This document shows positions 1-8,357 of a stretch of DNA of 32,945 nt, piece by piece. The notes under the pieces are model-generated. The model was not told the DNA's origin and ran no database searches. It saw nothing but the letters and a program-made list of their open reading frames with translations. Each line of letters starts with the position of its first letter. Positions within the stretch are counted from its first letter, which is position 1. The translations under genes were made by a program, and so were the position numbers. Source of the DNA: a bacterium (GTDB lineage Bacteria; Actinomycetota; Acidimicrobiia; Spongiisociales; UBA5794). The stretch spans positions 1-32,945 of the forward strand of contig JAAETI010000856.1 of the NCBI GenBank assembly GCA_024228555.1. The letters run 5' to 3'.

Positions 1-1095
1 ATCGGCGCCGTATTGACGACGCTGGTGTTGCTGTGGGCCCTGAACCAGGCTCGCGGCATCGTTTCGATGGTGGCGATCTCCTTCTTTTTCAGCTTGGCTC
101 TGGAACCTGCGGTGCGAAAGCTGACGGCGCGATTTGGCTGGAGGCGGGGGGCAGCCGTGGGTGCTGTGTATCTCGGCGGGGCGTTGTTCTCCGTTCTGCT
201 GATTGTCGTCCTGATTCCGACGATTACCGAACTCGCAACGACCGTTGGCGAAAGCGGCGCCGAATGGATCAAGAACCTTTCCGACTTTGCCAATGACAAT
301 CTCGGTTTCGACATCACCGGAGTCGAAACCGCCAGCGATTTGGCTGAGAACACCGACATCGTGCTGACAGACTGGGCCGATGAGCTGTTCGGGACGGTCC
401 TCGGTCTGGCGACCTCCGGCATCGGTTTGATCTTCAACCTGGCGACTATTGCCATGTTCACGTTCTATCTGAGCGCCGACGCCCCTCGGGTCCAGCAGGC
501 GATCATGCGGCTCTTCAGCGCCGAAACCCAGCAGCGGGTCGGTTGGACCTGGGACCAGGCAATCGATCAGACCGGCGGCTACTTCTACTCGCGACTGATC
601 CTCATGATCATCAACGGTTTCGGCTTCTTCTTCACGATGGTGGCCGTCGGTGTTCCGACGGCCATCGCGGCGTCTCTGTCGTTGTTCGGCGGCTTTGTCT
701 CTGTGTTTATCCCGGCGATTGGGACCTACATCGGTGGCGCAATTCCAGTCCTCATCACCTGGGCACTGCAAGGCCTGACAAGTGGCCTGATCGTGCTCGG
801 ATACGTGCTCGTGTATCAGCAGATCGAGAACTACTGGCTCAGCCCCAAGATCAGTTCCGAGACCATGACTCTCAACGGTGGCGTTGCGTTTGGCGCCGCG
901 CTCGCAGGCGGAGCCATCGCAGGTCCAATGGGTGCTTTCACTGCGCTGCCGGTCGCAGCCCTAATCAGCTCGTTCATAGCGAATTATTACGCCTCGAACG
1001 AAGTCGTCTACCACTCAGAATCGGAAGACATCGAGAGACAGGCCGAAGCCTTACGGCGGCAGAAGAAGAACAAGAAGACGCCCGACAAGGACTAG
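1..1095 (+). CDS. AI-2E/PerM family permease (5' end outside the window)
   Basis: The frame is open from base 1 to a TAG at 1093-1095, so this is the C-terminal 364 residues of a longer protein. A TTG at 13 could serve as a start but lies inside the first membrane segment, so truncation by the window edge is more likely. The sequence has the layout of the AI-2E transporter family (PF01594, former DUF20): paired N-terminal hydrophobic segments, a soluble stretch rich in acidic residues (about residues 80-130), then a block of hydrophobic helices with GTYIGGAIPVL, and the family-typical QQIENYWLSPKI near residue 275. The tail is charged and lysine-rich. Members are polytopic inner-membrane proteins proposed to export signals or ions; the substrate cannot be read from sequence. 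The next gene follows on the same strand. Confidence 0.88.
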   Translation: MGAVLTTLVLLWALNQARGIVSMVAISFFFSLALEPAVRKLTARFGWRRGAAVGAVYLGGALFSVLLIVVLIPTITELATTVGESGAEWIKNLSDFANDNLGFDITGVETASDLAENTDIVLTDWADELFGTVLGLATSGIGLIFNLATIAMFTFYLSADAPRVQQAIMRLFSAETQQRVGWTWDQAIDQTGGYFYSRLILMIINGFGFFFTMVAVGVPTAIAASLSLFGGFVSVFIPAIGTYIGGAIPVLITWALQGLTSGLIVLGYVLVYQQIENYWLSPKISSETMTLNGGVAFGAALAGGAIAGPMGAFTALPVAALISSFIANYYASNEVVYHSESEDIERQAEALRRQKKNKKTPDKD

Positions 1096-1251
1096 TGCCA
1101 CTGCAAGCGAGTGCGGCGAGCTTCGCTGAGCTATGCATGCAACGAGCGTGCAGCGGCCGGCTCGAACATCCAGAGCGGAGGCCGAGGCTCCCCGAGCCGG
1201 CGGCGTGGACATATGATTACCGATGCATCAGACGACCCGGAGGTGCGACAC

Positions 1252-3306
1252 ATGGTGTTGCCAGAGGAAAGCTTGAACGTAGTGCAGACGGCGGTAGCCA
1301 CGGCCTCTGACCGTGCTGCGTGGGTTAACGGGATCCTGCGATTTGGGGCTTGGCTGAATCCCATCACGAGCACGCCATCGGCTCCTCTGAAGGCATCTGC
1401 CTTTATCGACTCCTACGGGCCGTCGCTGATGCCGCGAACCTCTGCCCATCAAGGTGTTGTCACCGGTCTCAATGTGCTCGCCGCTCAGGCGGTGCAGACC
1501 GCCGTCGAGGTGGTGAACGCTCGAGTGCTACCACCAGGGGCAGCGCTACCAGCAAAACTGGCCGTTCGGGCAGCTACCGGAGTTGCCGGGATGAAACTCG
1601 CCGCCATCAAGGAAGAGCCCGAAGAATCGCTGTACGTTGCCGGTGCTCGTTCCACCGGTCGACTGCTGCGAGGAGCCGCCCTCGGCGGTGCGATGTACGA
1701 CGTTGGCAGGAAGCTGCAGGACAGGTACCCGCCCGGTAGTCCGATGCGTCCGATGCTCGTATCGGCGTTGGGTGTTGCCGCGGTCGCTTACTGGGCTACA
1801 CAGCGGTTGGCAACGCGTAGGGAAGAGATCCAACAGTGGCCGGTCCCGCAGGTCAACAAGCTGCCGCAGTCGATTGTCGTGGCAAATGTTGTGGTCGGCG
1901 TCGGTCGCGGTGGCGCCAAGGCCTTCACCGCAAGCCGTCGTGGTCTTATCAACTGGGCCGGTCCCGGGCTGGTGAAGAATGTCGCGGCACGCGCTGCCAA
2001 CACGGCTCTGTGGGGAGCCGGATTGAGTGCCCTCTACAACGCTGGGGTGGGATACATCGGCCGATCCAACGAGAAGGTCGACCCGGGATATGCAACCCCA
2101 CCGTCTAGCCCGCTTATGTCCGGCAGCGAGGAAAGCCTGCTTCCATTCGAGGACTTGGGACAACAGGGCCGAAGGTATGTCAACGATGTAGCGACGCCAG
2201 AATTGATAGAGGAAGTCCTCGGCGAACCCGCAGTAGCCCAACCGATTCGTGTCTACGTCGGCTACAACACGGAGCCCATCTACCCGACCGGTCGCGCCGA
2301 GTTAGCGCTGGCCGAGCTCGACCGGGTCAATGCGTTCGATCGGTCCTATCTCCTACTGGTAGCGCCAACCGGAACCGGTTGGGTAGACCACACGATGATT
2401 GAGTCGGCAGAGCTCTTGACGCGCGGCGACATCGCCACCTGCTGTGTCCAGTACGGCAAGTTCCCTTCCTTCCTGTCTCTGCAGAAAGTGGCGCTGGGTA
2501 GATCGCAATTCCGGCTCCTGCTGTGGGGTATCAGAGAACGCCTCCGCGACCGAGCCCCAGAAGACCGGCCCAAGGTACTGATCTTCGGCGAGAGTCTCGG
2601 TGCCTGGGCTTCGTCGGACGTCGTCATGTACCAGGGAATCGCCGGTTTCGACCATTACGGCGTTGATCGAGCCCTCTGGTTCGGGCTGCCCGGTCTCGCC
2701 AAGTGGTCTCGCAACGGTATGGCCCGAGGTTCCAGTGAGCTGGTTCCCGAGGGAACCGTGGGTGTGTTCGATCACCCAGATCAGCTTGCAGCGCTATCCG
2801 ACGAGGAGCGCGATCAGCTCCGAGCGGTGATCCTGTCACATGACAATGACCCGATCGCTCAGCTTGTGCCCGATATTGCGATCAAGCAGCCCTCCTGGAT
2901 CAGTGACGGAGAACGGGGCCGCAACGTGAGTCCCTCGATGGTGTGGATCCCGATTGTGACGATGACCCATACCATGCTGGACGCCGCCAACGCGATGGTG
3001 ACCGTGCCGGGGCAGTTCCTCTCATATGGACACGACTATCGGGCCGATACGGCGGCGCTAGTTCGCGATGCGTTCCACCTGCCAGGTGTGACCGAAGAGC
3101 AGATGACAAGGATCGAGAGCTCGTTGCGAGAACTCGAGGTAGAGCGATCGGCTCGGATCAAGGCCGACAAAGCGGAAGAGGCACCTCCGGCGCCGTCGCA
3201 GCAGACGCCCGATGCCCGCCTACTTGCCGGTGTTCCACTGCAAAGCCCCCGGACCCAAGGTGCGCTGAGGCGAGCATTGACACGTCGCTCGGGGACTATC
3301 CAGTAG
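1252..3306 (+). CDS. Abhydrolase_9 family membrane-associated serine hydrolase
   Basis: This predicted alpha/beta-hydrolase of 684 residues belongs to the actinobacterial Abhydrolase_9 family (PF10081, with the N-terminal partner domain PF15420). I chose ATG 1252 because GGAGG at 1239-1243 sits 8 bases upstream; the frame is open back to GTG 1111 and also has ATG 1213, but neither has as good a ribosome site. The N-terminal half contains the PSLMPR..QG motif and several hydrophobic segments. The C-terminal half carries RVYVGYNTEP, LLVAPTGTGWVD, the nucleophile elbow GESLG with Ser448, ILSHDNDPIAQ and a late SYGHDYRAD that probably supplies the acid and histidine. Natural substrates of the family are not established; a lipid or ester is an inference. 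It lies 156 bases after the AI-2E gene and may share its transcript. Confidence 0.85.
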   Translation: MVLPEESLNVVQTAVATASDRAAWVNGILRFGAWLNPITSTPSAPLKASAFIDSYGPSLMPRTSAHQGVVTGLNVLAAQAVQTAVEVVNARVLPPGAALPAKLAVRAATGVAGMKLAAIKEEPEESLYVAGARSTGRLLRGAALGGAMYDVGRKLQDRYPPGSPMRPMLVSALGVAAVAYWATQRLATRREEIQQWPVPQVNKLPQSIVVANVVVGVGRGGAKAFTASRRGLINWAGPGLVKNVAARAANTALWGAGLSALYNAGVGYIGRSNEKVDPGYATPPSSPLMSGSEESLLPFEDLGQQGRRYVNDVATPELIEEVLGEPAVAQPIRVYVGYNTEPIYPTGRAELALAELDRVNAFDRSYLLLVAPTGTGWVDHTMIESAELLTRGDIATCCVQYGKFPSFLSLQKVALGRSQFRLLLWGIRERLRDRAPEDRPKVLIFGESLGAWASSDVVMYQGIAGFDHYGVDRALWFGLPGLAKWSRNGMARGSSELVPEGTVGVFDHPDQLAALSDEERDQLRAVILSHDNDPIAQLVPDIAIKQPSWISDGERGRNVSPSMVWIPIVTMTHTMLDAANAMVTVPGQFLSYGHDYRADTAALVRDAFHLPGVTEEQMTRIESSLRELEVERSARIKADKAEEAPPAPSQQTPDARLLAGVPLQSPRTQGALRRALTRRSGTIQ

Positions 3307-3323
3307 CGGCCTCGCTCTTGGTG

Positions 3324-4010
3324 CTACGAGTCGCTGCCGATGGCTCTTCGGGAGCTTCCCAGCATCCCTACGAGGTATGCCACAAGCACGATCAGGAAGA
3401 TCTGACCGAGCAATGTCTCGACGATAACCAAGGATCGGCCGATGTCGGTCGCGGGCGACAGATCCCCGTACCCAAGGGTTGTCATCGTGACGACCGAGAA
3501 GTAGAAGAAGTCGGATGCCTGGCCGGCAATGCCATTGTTGAAGAAGTCGCCTTCGGAGAGCGCCGCAGTTGCGGAGAAGACAAACCCGAATGCAAGACCG
3601 ATCTGGATGTAGGCCGCCAAAGCTGCAACAACCTCAGCAATACGGATCCTGTCCTTCTCGAATACCCGCCTGAGCAGCATCAGCACCGAGACGACCAAAG
3701 CCGCTGCGATGGCGAACCCAATGGTGGCAATAACCTCGGCGGCATCCGTATAGCCACCGGAGACCACCAGAACCGCGAGCGCTCCAACCACGAACCACGT
3801 GTTGCACATCGTTCGCGGCGTGACGCCTGTCGCCTTGAGGGTCAACAGCACCACCAGAATGACCCCAAGGCCGACGAGTACCCGCGCCCAGCGTGATTCT
3901 TCGATAAACATCACGAAGAACAGGACGACCACCAGCATGAGAAATACGCGGCCGTATCGCTCGGTGGCGCGCTCGGCACCTGGTCGGGTCGGTTGATCGG
4001 CTGACACCAT
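3324..4010 (-). CDS. Potassium channel family protein (two-TM pore type)
   Basis: A 228-residue membrane protein with about four hydrophobic segments in residues 22-112, then a pore module in the last third. The pore region contains TLGYGD at 178-183, the potassium selectivity filter, flanked by helices at about 127-150 and 193-217, which matches Ion_trans_2 (PF07885). The short hydrophilic C-terminus has no RCK or cyclic-nucleotide domain, so gating is probably not ligand-controlled through a cytosolic domain. ATG 4008-4010 is used; no strong Shine-Dalgarno is visible. It is 64 bases downstream of the L,D-transpeptidase on the same strand and ends 17 bases from the convergent Abhydrolase_9 gene. 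Confidence 0.88.
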   Translation of the reverse strand: MVSADQPTRPGAERATERYGRVFLMLVVVLFFVMFIEESRWARVLVGLGVILVVLLTLKATGVTPRTMCNTWFVVGALAVLVVSGGYTDAAEVIATIGFAIAAALVVSVLMLLRRVFEKDRIRIAEVVAALAAYIQIGLAFGFVFSATAALSEGDFFNNGIAGQASDFFYFSVVTMTTLGYGDLSPATDIGRSLVIVETLLGQIFLIVLVAYLVGMLGSSRRAIGSDS

Positions 4011-4074
4011 GAATCGAGCGTACCGCAGGGGTGGCCGTGGCTCGTGTCAATCCAGACGTCGAAACGGCCGTTGT

Positions 4075-4938
4075 CTAGCCCACAACCGCGACTGGGGCGC
4101 CGGCGGGCAGCGTGTCGAACACCACCTTGGCGTCAGCGTCGGCCACTCGAATGCACCCTGCGCTCACCGGGGCGACCCCGAGCGGGGTGTCCAGCTCGGA
4201 GCCGTTCTTGACTGGGATCCCGTGGAAGCCAATCCCGCCGTTGAAGCGTGTCATCCACAGCATCGTGATTTCCGGATAATCCGACGAGGAGTATGCAACG
4301 TCAGATTTGCTCTGCACATTGAAGGTACCGATCGGAGTGAGCCCGTCGTGACCCGACGAGATCGGGAATTCATGGAGCACCGCACTGTTTGCGTCCAACA
4401 GTTCCATCTGCTGGGTCGAGAGATGAACGACTGCACTGACTCCACCTTGTCCGGGATTCGGCGTGGTGACGCCTTCGGTGCTCTCGCTGGGGGCGGAGAC
4501 GGGCAGAGGCAGGCCCAGGTCGGACAACATCTGCCGAGCGTCAGAGGGAGAGTCGATCGCGACGGTGGCGATCTCTACCAGCGTTAACGCATCAACGTCG
4601 TCGGGTAGCTCCTGCGGGTTTGCGATTGCCTCCCACGTGTTGGGGCCGACAACTCCGTCGGGCACTAGGCCCTGGCTGTACTGGAGGGCGAGGATGATGG
4701 CAAGGGTCTCGTCGTCGTAGACTCCCGATACTTCGACCGGGAGCCCGGCATCGGCAGCCAGCTGCTGCAACTCGGCAACGGCCGGGTCAACGTCCCATGG
4801 CGATAGGTAGGGTCGCCCCTCATCGTCGAGTTGCTCGATGGCTCGTACGGGTTCGAGGTCTGCGAATGGGTCTGAACCTCCACAGGCGGCAGCGACAAGG
4901 ATGAGGCCGAGGGCGAGCAGAAGCAGTTTCCTTCTCAT
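4075..4938 (-). CDS. Lipoprotein L,D-transpeptidase with peptidoglycan-binding domain
   Basis: A 287-residue lipoprotein that should form 3-3 cross-links in peptidoglycan or attach protein to it. Residues 1-18 are a lipoprotein signal and Cys19 follows VAAA, with Ala rather than Leu/Val at -3, slightly off the consensus lipobox. A PG_binding_1 repeat spans about 55-105 (VSGVYDDETL, DGVVGPNTWEAI). The YkuD catalytic domain spans about 168-287, with His239 in GFHGIPV and nucleophile Cys262 in SAGCIRV. The classical motif is SHGC; the His before Gly is Ala here. The protein is divergent from the DUF2252 gene and is followed by the potassium channel. Confidence 0.9.
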   Translation of the reverse strand: MRRKLLLLALGLILVAAACGGSDPFADLEPVRAIEQLDDEGRPYLSPWDVDPAVAELQQLAADAGLPVEVSGVYDDETLAIILALQYSQGLVPDGVVGPNTWEAIANPQELPDDVDALTLVEIATVAIDSPSDARQMLSDLGLPLPVSAPSESTEGVTTPNPGQGGVSAVVHLSTQQMELLDANSAVLHEFPISSGHDGLTPIGTFNVQSKSDVAYSSSDYPEITMLWMTRFNGGIGFHGIPVKNGSELDTPLGVAPVSAGCIRVADADAKVVFDTLPAGAPVAVVG

Positions 4939-4965
4939 ATTGAGGTGGCTCCGTGGGTTCAGGGG

Positions 4966-5018
4966 CGAGTGAGGATATCAGGCTGACGGGACAGCGGAAA
5001 TGACCCGCGGCTCACTCG
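4966..5018. repeat. Spaced 8-bp inverted repeat between divergent genes
   Basis: CGAGTGAG at 4966-4973 is exactly repeated in inverted form as CTCACTCG at 5011-5018, in the 163-base gap between the L,D-transpeptidase (-) and the DUF2252 gene (+). The 37-base spacing could suit a looped or paired-dimer operator, but 8-bp repeats also arise by chance in GC-rich DNA. No promoter hexamers were convincing nearby. Confidence 0.3.
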
Positions 5019-5054
5019 AATCCGAGGCCAGCCAGGCATCGGGTTTGGTCCTCT

Positions 5055-5085
5055 CGGTAGAGTGCTGAACGTCGACGCACTACCG
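5055..5085 (+). promoter_or_regulatory. Interrupted palindrome upstream of the DUF2252 gene
   Basis: CGGTAG at 5055-5060 pairs with CTACCG at 5080-5085, and GTGC at 5062-5065 can pair with GCAC at 5077-5080 in a shifted register, leaving a two-base bulge. The element ends 16 bases before the ATG of the DUF2252 gene, so it could be an operator or a 5'-leader hairpin. Assignment rests only on symmetry and position. Confidence 0.3.
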
Positions 5086-5101
5086 ACACCGGGGACGCAC
5101 A

Positions 5102-6490
5102 ATGTCTGAAAGTCAGAACGCTGAGCACCGAGACCGAGGCAAGTCGCTCCGTCAGACCAACCCGAGATCCGGTCACGCCGATTGGTCACCGAAGCCGGAT
5201 CGCGCCGACCCCGTTGCGCTGATCGAGGGACAGAACGAGGATCGGGTGCCCTGGTTGGTGCCGATCCGACGTGCTCGTATGGTTGCCACCCCGTTCACTT
5301 TTTTCCGTGGCGCGGCCCGCATCATGGCCGGCGATCTCGACAGTGTCTCTAGTCCCGAGCTAGAAGTGCAGTTGTGTGGCGATGCTCATCTGTCGAATTT
5401 CGGTGTCTACGCATCACCGGAACGACGGCTGGTGTTCGATCTGAACGACTTTGACGAGACTCTCCCCGGGCCGTTCGAGTGGGATGTCAAACGGCTTGCC
5501 GCAAGCTTCGCCATAGCGGCCGAAGATCGAGGGTGGGACGACGGTCAAGGTCGCAAGCTGGCAATGGAGGCAACCCGCTCCTACCGCGCCAGCACGACAC
5601 GCTTTGCAGCGCAGCGTTGGATCGACACGTGGTACAACCAGATCCCATTTGAAGACTTGATCGAGTTGGCACGCACGGAGGGAGCTTCGAAGAAGCAAGT
5701 CAAGAGAGGCAAACGGTTCGCACGGAAGGCGAAATCGAAGGATCATCTTCAAGCTGCTCGCAAGTTGGTCGAGCAGGAAGGAGGCCACTATCGGTTGAAG
5801 AGCGCGCCTCCGCTGCTGGTCCCGTTGCGCGATGTGCCGACCGAAGTTCAGCCGGACGAAATTCGCCGTATCGTTGACGCCGCCTTTGAGAACTATCGCA
5901 CCTCCATCGGTGACCATGTCAACCACCTGCTCGGTCGCTACCAACTGGTTGACGTGGCCATGAAGGTCGTCGGTGTTGGCAGCGTCGGCACTCGTTGCAT
6001 GGTTGGCCTGTTTATCGGAAGAGGAGCGTCCGACGTCATGCTGCTGCAGATCAAGGAGGCGTCGAAGTCGGTGCTCGAGGATCATCTGCCTCCGAGTCGC
6101 TACGGCCACAGCGGGAGACGGGTAGTGGAGGGCCAGCGATTACTCCAAGCGACCAGCGACATCTTCCTCGGGTGGAGCGAATCCGCGGTATCCAGGCGCT
6201 ATTTCTACTGGAGGCAGCTCAAAGACTGGAAGGGGTCGGTAGATGTCGAGGCGTTGTCACCGGGCGCCTTGCGACGATACGCCAAGCTTTGCGGGCTGAT
6301 CCTGGCGCGAGCCCACGCAGTATCCGGAGACCCTGCCGCGATCAGCGGTTATCTCGGGAAAGGCACAGTATTTGACGAAGCGATAGGCGAGTTCTCTATT
6401 GCCTACGCCCGCCAGAATCGAGCCGATCATGCGGCCTTCGCTGCCGCGATCCGCGACGGTCACCTCGAGGCCGCCGACATGGAAGAGTAG
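5102..6490 (+). CDS. DUF2252 domain protein
   Basis: A 462-residue cytosolic protein with the hallmarks of DUF2252 (PF10009). FFRGAARIM is at about 67-75, CGDAHLSNFGVY at 92-103, FDLNDFDET at 112-120, FEWDVKRLAASF at 126-137 and YWRQLKDWKGSV in the last third. The GDAHxxN and DFD pair resembles the catalytic loop and metal-binding motif of aminoglycoside/choline-kinase folds, so a phosphotransferase-like activity is a reasonable inference, but the family has no established biochemical function. ATG 5102 has only a weak GGGGA upstream. The gene is followed after 82 bases by the ABC exporter pair. Confidence 0.85.
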   Translation: MSESQNAEHRDRGKSLRQTNPRSGHADWSPKPDRADPVALIEGQNEDRVPWLVPIRRARMVATPFTFFRGAARIMAGDLDSVSSPELEVQLCGDAHLSNFGVYASPERRLVFDLNDFDETLPGPFEWDVKRLAASFAIAAEDRGWDDGQGRKLAMEATRSYRASTTRFAAQRWIDTWYNQIPFEDLIELARTEGASKKQVKRGKRFARKAKSKDHLQAARKLVEQEGGHYRLKSAPPLLVPLRDVPTEVQPDEIRRIVDAAFENYRTSIGDHVNHLLGRYQLVDVAMKVVGVGSVGTRCMVGLFIGRGASDVMLLQIKEASKSVLEDHLPPSRYGHSGRRVVEGQRLLQATSDIFLGWSESAVSRRYFYWRQLKDWKGSVDVEALSPGALRRYAKLCGLILARAHAVSGDPAAISGYLGKGTVFDEAIGEFSIAYARQNRADHAAFAAAIRDGHLEAADMEE

Positions 6491-6572
6491 AGGTTCGCGC
6501 GAGAGATCCGGCCCTCCTCTGGCTCGATTGTGCCGGCCTGTCGAGCGGTCTTGCGATGCTAGGGTGCCCGAC

Positions 6573-8357
6573 ATGCCGACCGATTTTCTGAGGATCTTTC
6601 GCATTGTCCGTACGCGGCCAGGGCGTTTTATTGCCTCCCAGGTTGCAATGTTCATCGCCGCAGTCTGTGCGGTGTTGTTCTCGACCCTGATCGCTCCATT
6701 GGTCAACGAGGGAATGGTTGCGGGCGATCCGCGGGCTGCCATAGACATCGGTATACAGATGTTTGTACTAGCCGCGATTGTTGGAGTCTGTATGGCTGTG
6801 GCCGGGACTCAGGCGGTCTACTTCTCGCAAGCCGCCGGCTATGTCGTACGGCAGCGGCTGTACCAACGCCTGCAGGAGTACTCGTTCGAGAACTACGACA
6901 ATCGCAACACAGGCGACCTAATGGTCCGGCTCAACTCGGATGTCGTGAATATCCAGAACGCAACGATGTACGCAATCATGCTGGGCTCGTATGGGCCGTT
7001 CATGTTGGTGACCACTTTGGTCCTGGCGCTCATAACGATCCCGAGTCTGGTTCCGGTGCTGCTGGCCGTCGTGGTCCTCGTGCTCATTGTGATGGCGATG
7101 CTGATTCCGGCGATCGACCGCGCCTACAAGTTGCGTCAAGAGCGCCTCGATGACATGTCCAACACGCTGCAGGAGAACCTGATCGGGATCAGCGTGGTGA
7201 AGGCCTTCGTCCGGGAGGCGTACGAGGTCCAGAAGTTCCGTGCCAGGGCGAAGGCGCTGCAAGCGCCGGCGTTCGACGCAGCATGGCGGGTTGCCTTCCT
7301 GGCGCCACTGCTCACGGGCCTGTCGCAGTTCGCAATAATCGTTGCTACGTGGTCCGGTGGCCGGCAGGTCCTCACCGGTGGCGATATGACTGTGGGTGAA
7401 GTGTCGACGTTCGCTTCGTATATGTCACTGATCGTTGCCCCCTTGGCACTTCTCAGCATCGTGGTGCCGTTGGTCCTGCGAGGGAACGTGTCGGCGAAGC
7501 GGATCCTCGAGGCGTACGGCGTGGAGCCGACCATCGCCGACCCCGAGGAGCCGGTGGCCATCGACCCGGACGCTGTCGAGGGACGAGTGGCATTCGAGAA
7601 CGTAACGTTTGCCTTCCGCAAGGCGGACGGAACCTACGACACCCCGGTCTTGGATGACGTGAGTTTGACGATCGAACCAGGGTCTCGGGTTGGGTTTCTC
7701 GGGGCGACGGGCTCGGGGAAATCTGCTCTCGTGAATCTGATACCCCGTTTCTACGACGTGACCGGGGGGACCATCACGATCGACGGGATCGATGTCCGCA
7801 CCTTTGCCGTCGACGATCTGCGCTCGATCGTAGGGATTGCGCTGCAGGAGGCCGTCCTCTTCCAAGGGGAGTTGCGGGAGAACCTGAAATTCGGGGCCCC
7901 CGACGCAGAGGATGAGACGATGTTTGGTGCGGCCAGAGCAGCAGATGCCTGGGGTTTCGTGAGCCGACTCCCAGACAGCTGGGATGCCACCGTCGCCAGA
8001 CGTGGGTATAACTTCTCGGGGGGCCAGCGGCAGCGCTTGTCGATTACCCGAGCCTTGACCCCGAGGCCGAGGATCGTGATCCTCGATGACTCGACCAGCG
8101 CCCTCGATGCATCGACCGAGGGCCGTGTTCAGGACGCGATACCGGGATTCGTGGGTGGGGCGACGACAATCTACGTCGCCCAGCGCATCTCAGCGGTGAT
8201 CGACCTCGACGAGATCTTCTTGTTGGACCGGGGCAGGATTGTCGCCCGCGGCACCCACGAGGAGTTGCTCGCCGGCAACGAGCTCTACGAACAGATTTAC
8301 GAGTCGCAGCTCGGTAGCGCGGTCACCATCGGTATCGAGGAGGGGGAAGCACCGTGA
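6573..8357 (+). CDS. Heterodimeric ABC exporter, half-transporter 1 (degenerate ATP-site subunit)
   Basis: A 594-residue half-transporter: an ABC_membrane domain with six helices (about 15-310) and an ATPase domain (about 345-580). ATG 6573 starts the natural N-terminus; the frame is open further upstream but that stretch overlaps the DUF2252 gene. Motifs are Walker A GATGSGKS (377-384), signature NFSGGQ (480-485), Walker B IVILDD (501-506) and D-loop SALD. The catalytic Glu after Walker B is Asp506 and the switch-loop His is Gln537 (VAQRIS). Both changes are characteristic of the subunit carrying the non-hydrolysing site in TM287/288-type heterodimers. It overlaps its partner by 4 bp, so the two are translationally coupled. 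The substrate is unknown: drug or lipid export is typical of the family. Confidence 0.92.
   Translation: MPTDFLRIFRIVRTRPGRFIASQVAMFIAAVCAVLFSTLIAPLVNEGMVAGDPRAAIDIGIQMFVLAAIVGVCMAVAGTQAVYFSQAAGYVVRQRLYQRLQEYSFENYDNRNTGDLMVRLNSDVVNIQNATMYAIMLGSYGPFMLVTTLVLALITIPSLVPVLLAVVVLVLIVMAMLIPAIDRAYKLRQERLDDMSNTLQENLIGISVVKAFVREAYEVQKFRARAKALQAPAFDAAWRVAFLAPLLTGLSQFAIIVATWSGGRQVLTGGDMTVGEVSTFASYMSLIVAPLALLSIVVPLVLRGNVSAKRILEAYGVEPTIADPEEPVAIDPDAVEGRVAFENVTFAFRKADGTYDTPVLDDVSLTIEPGSRVGFLGATGSGKSALVNLIPRFYDVTGGTITIDGIDVRTFAVDDLRSIVGIALQEAVLFQGELRENLKFGAPDAEDETMFGAARAADAWGFVSRLPDSWDATVARRGYNFSGGQRQRLSITRALTPRPRIVILDDSTSALDASTEGRVQDAIPGFVGGATTIYVAQRISAVIDLDEIFLLDRGRIVARGTHEELLAGNELYEQIYESQLGSAVTIGIEEGEAP

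Noticed and set aside
2943-3896. Long plus-strand open frame across the end of the hydrolase and the potassium channel
   Set aside because: It is antisense to a clear channel gene with a TLGYGD filter and its product is charged and low-complexity: a frame shadow.
4033-4069. GGCCGT/ACGGCC inverted repeat between the L,D-transpeptidase and channel genes as a terminator
   Set aside because: The loop would be about 25 bases and no T-run follows.
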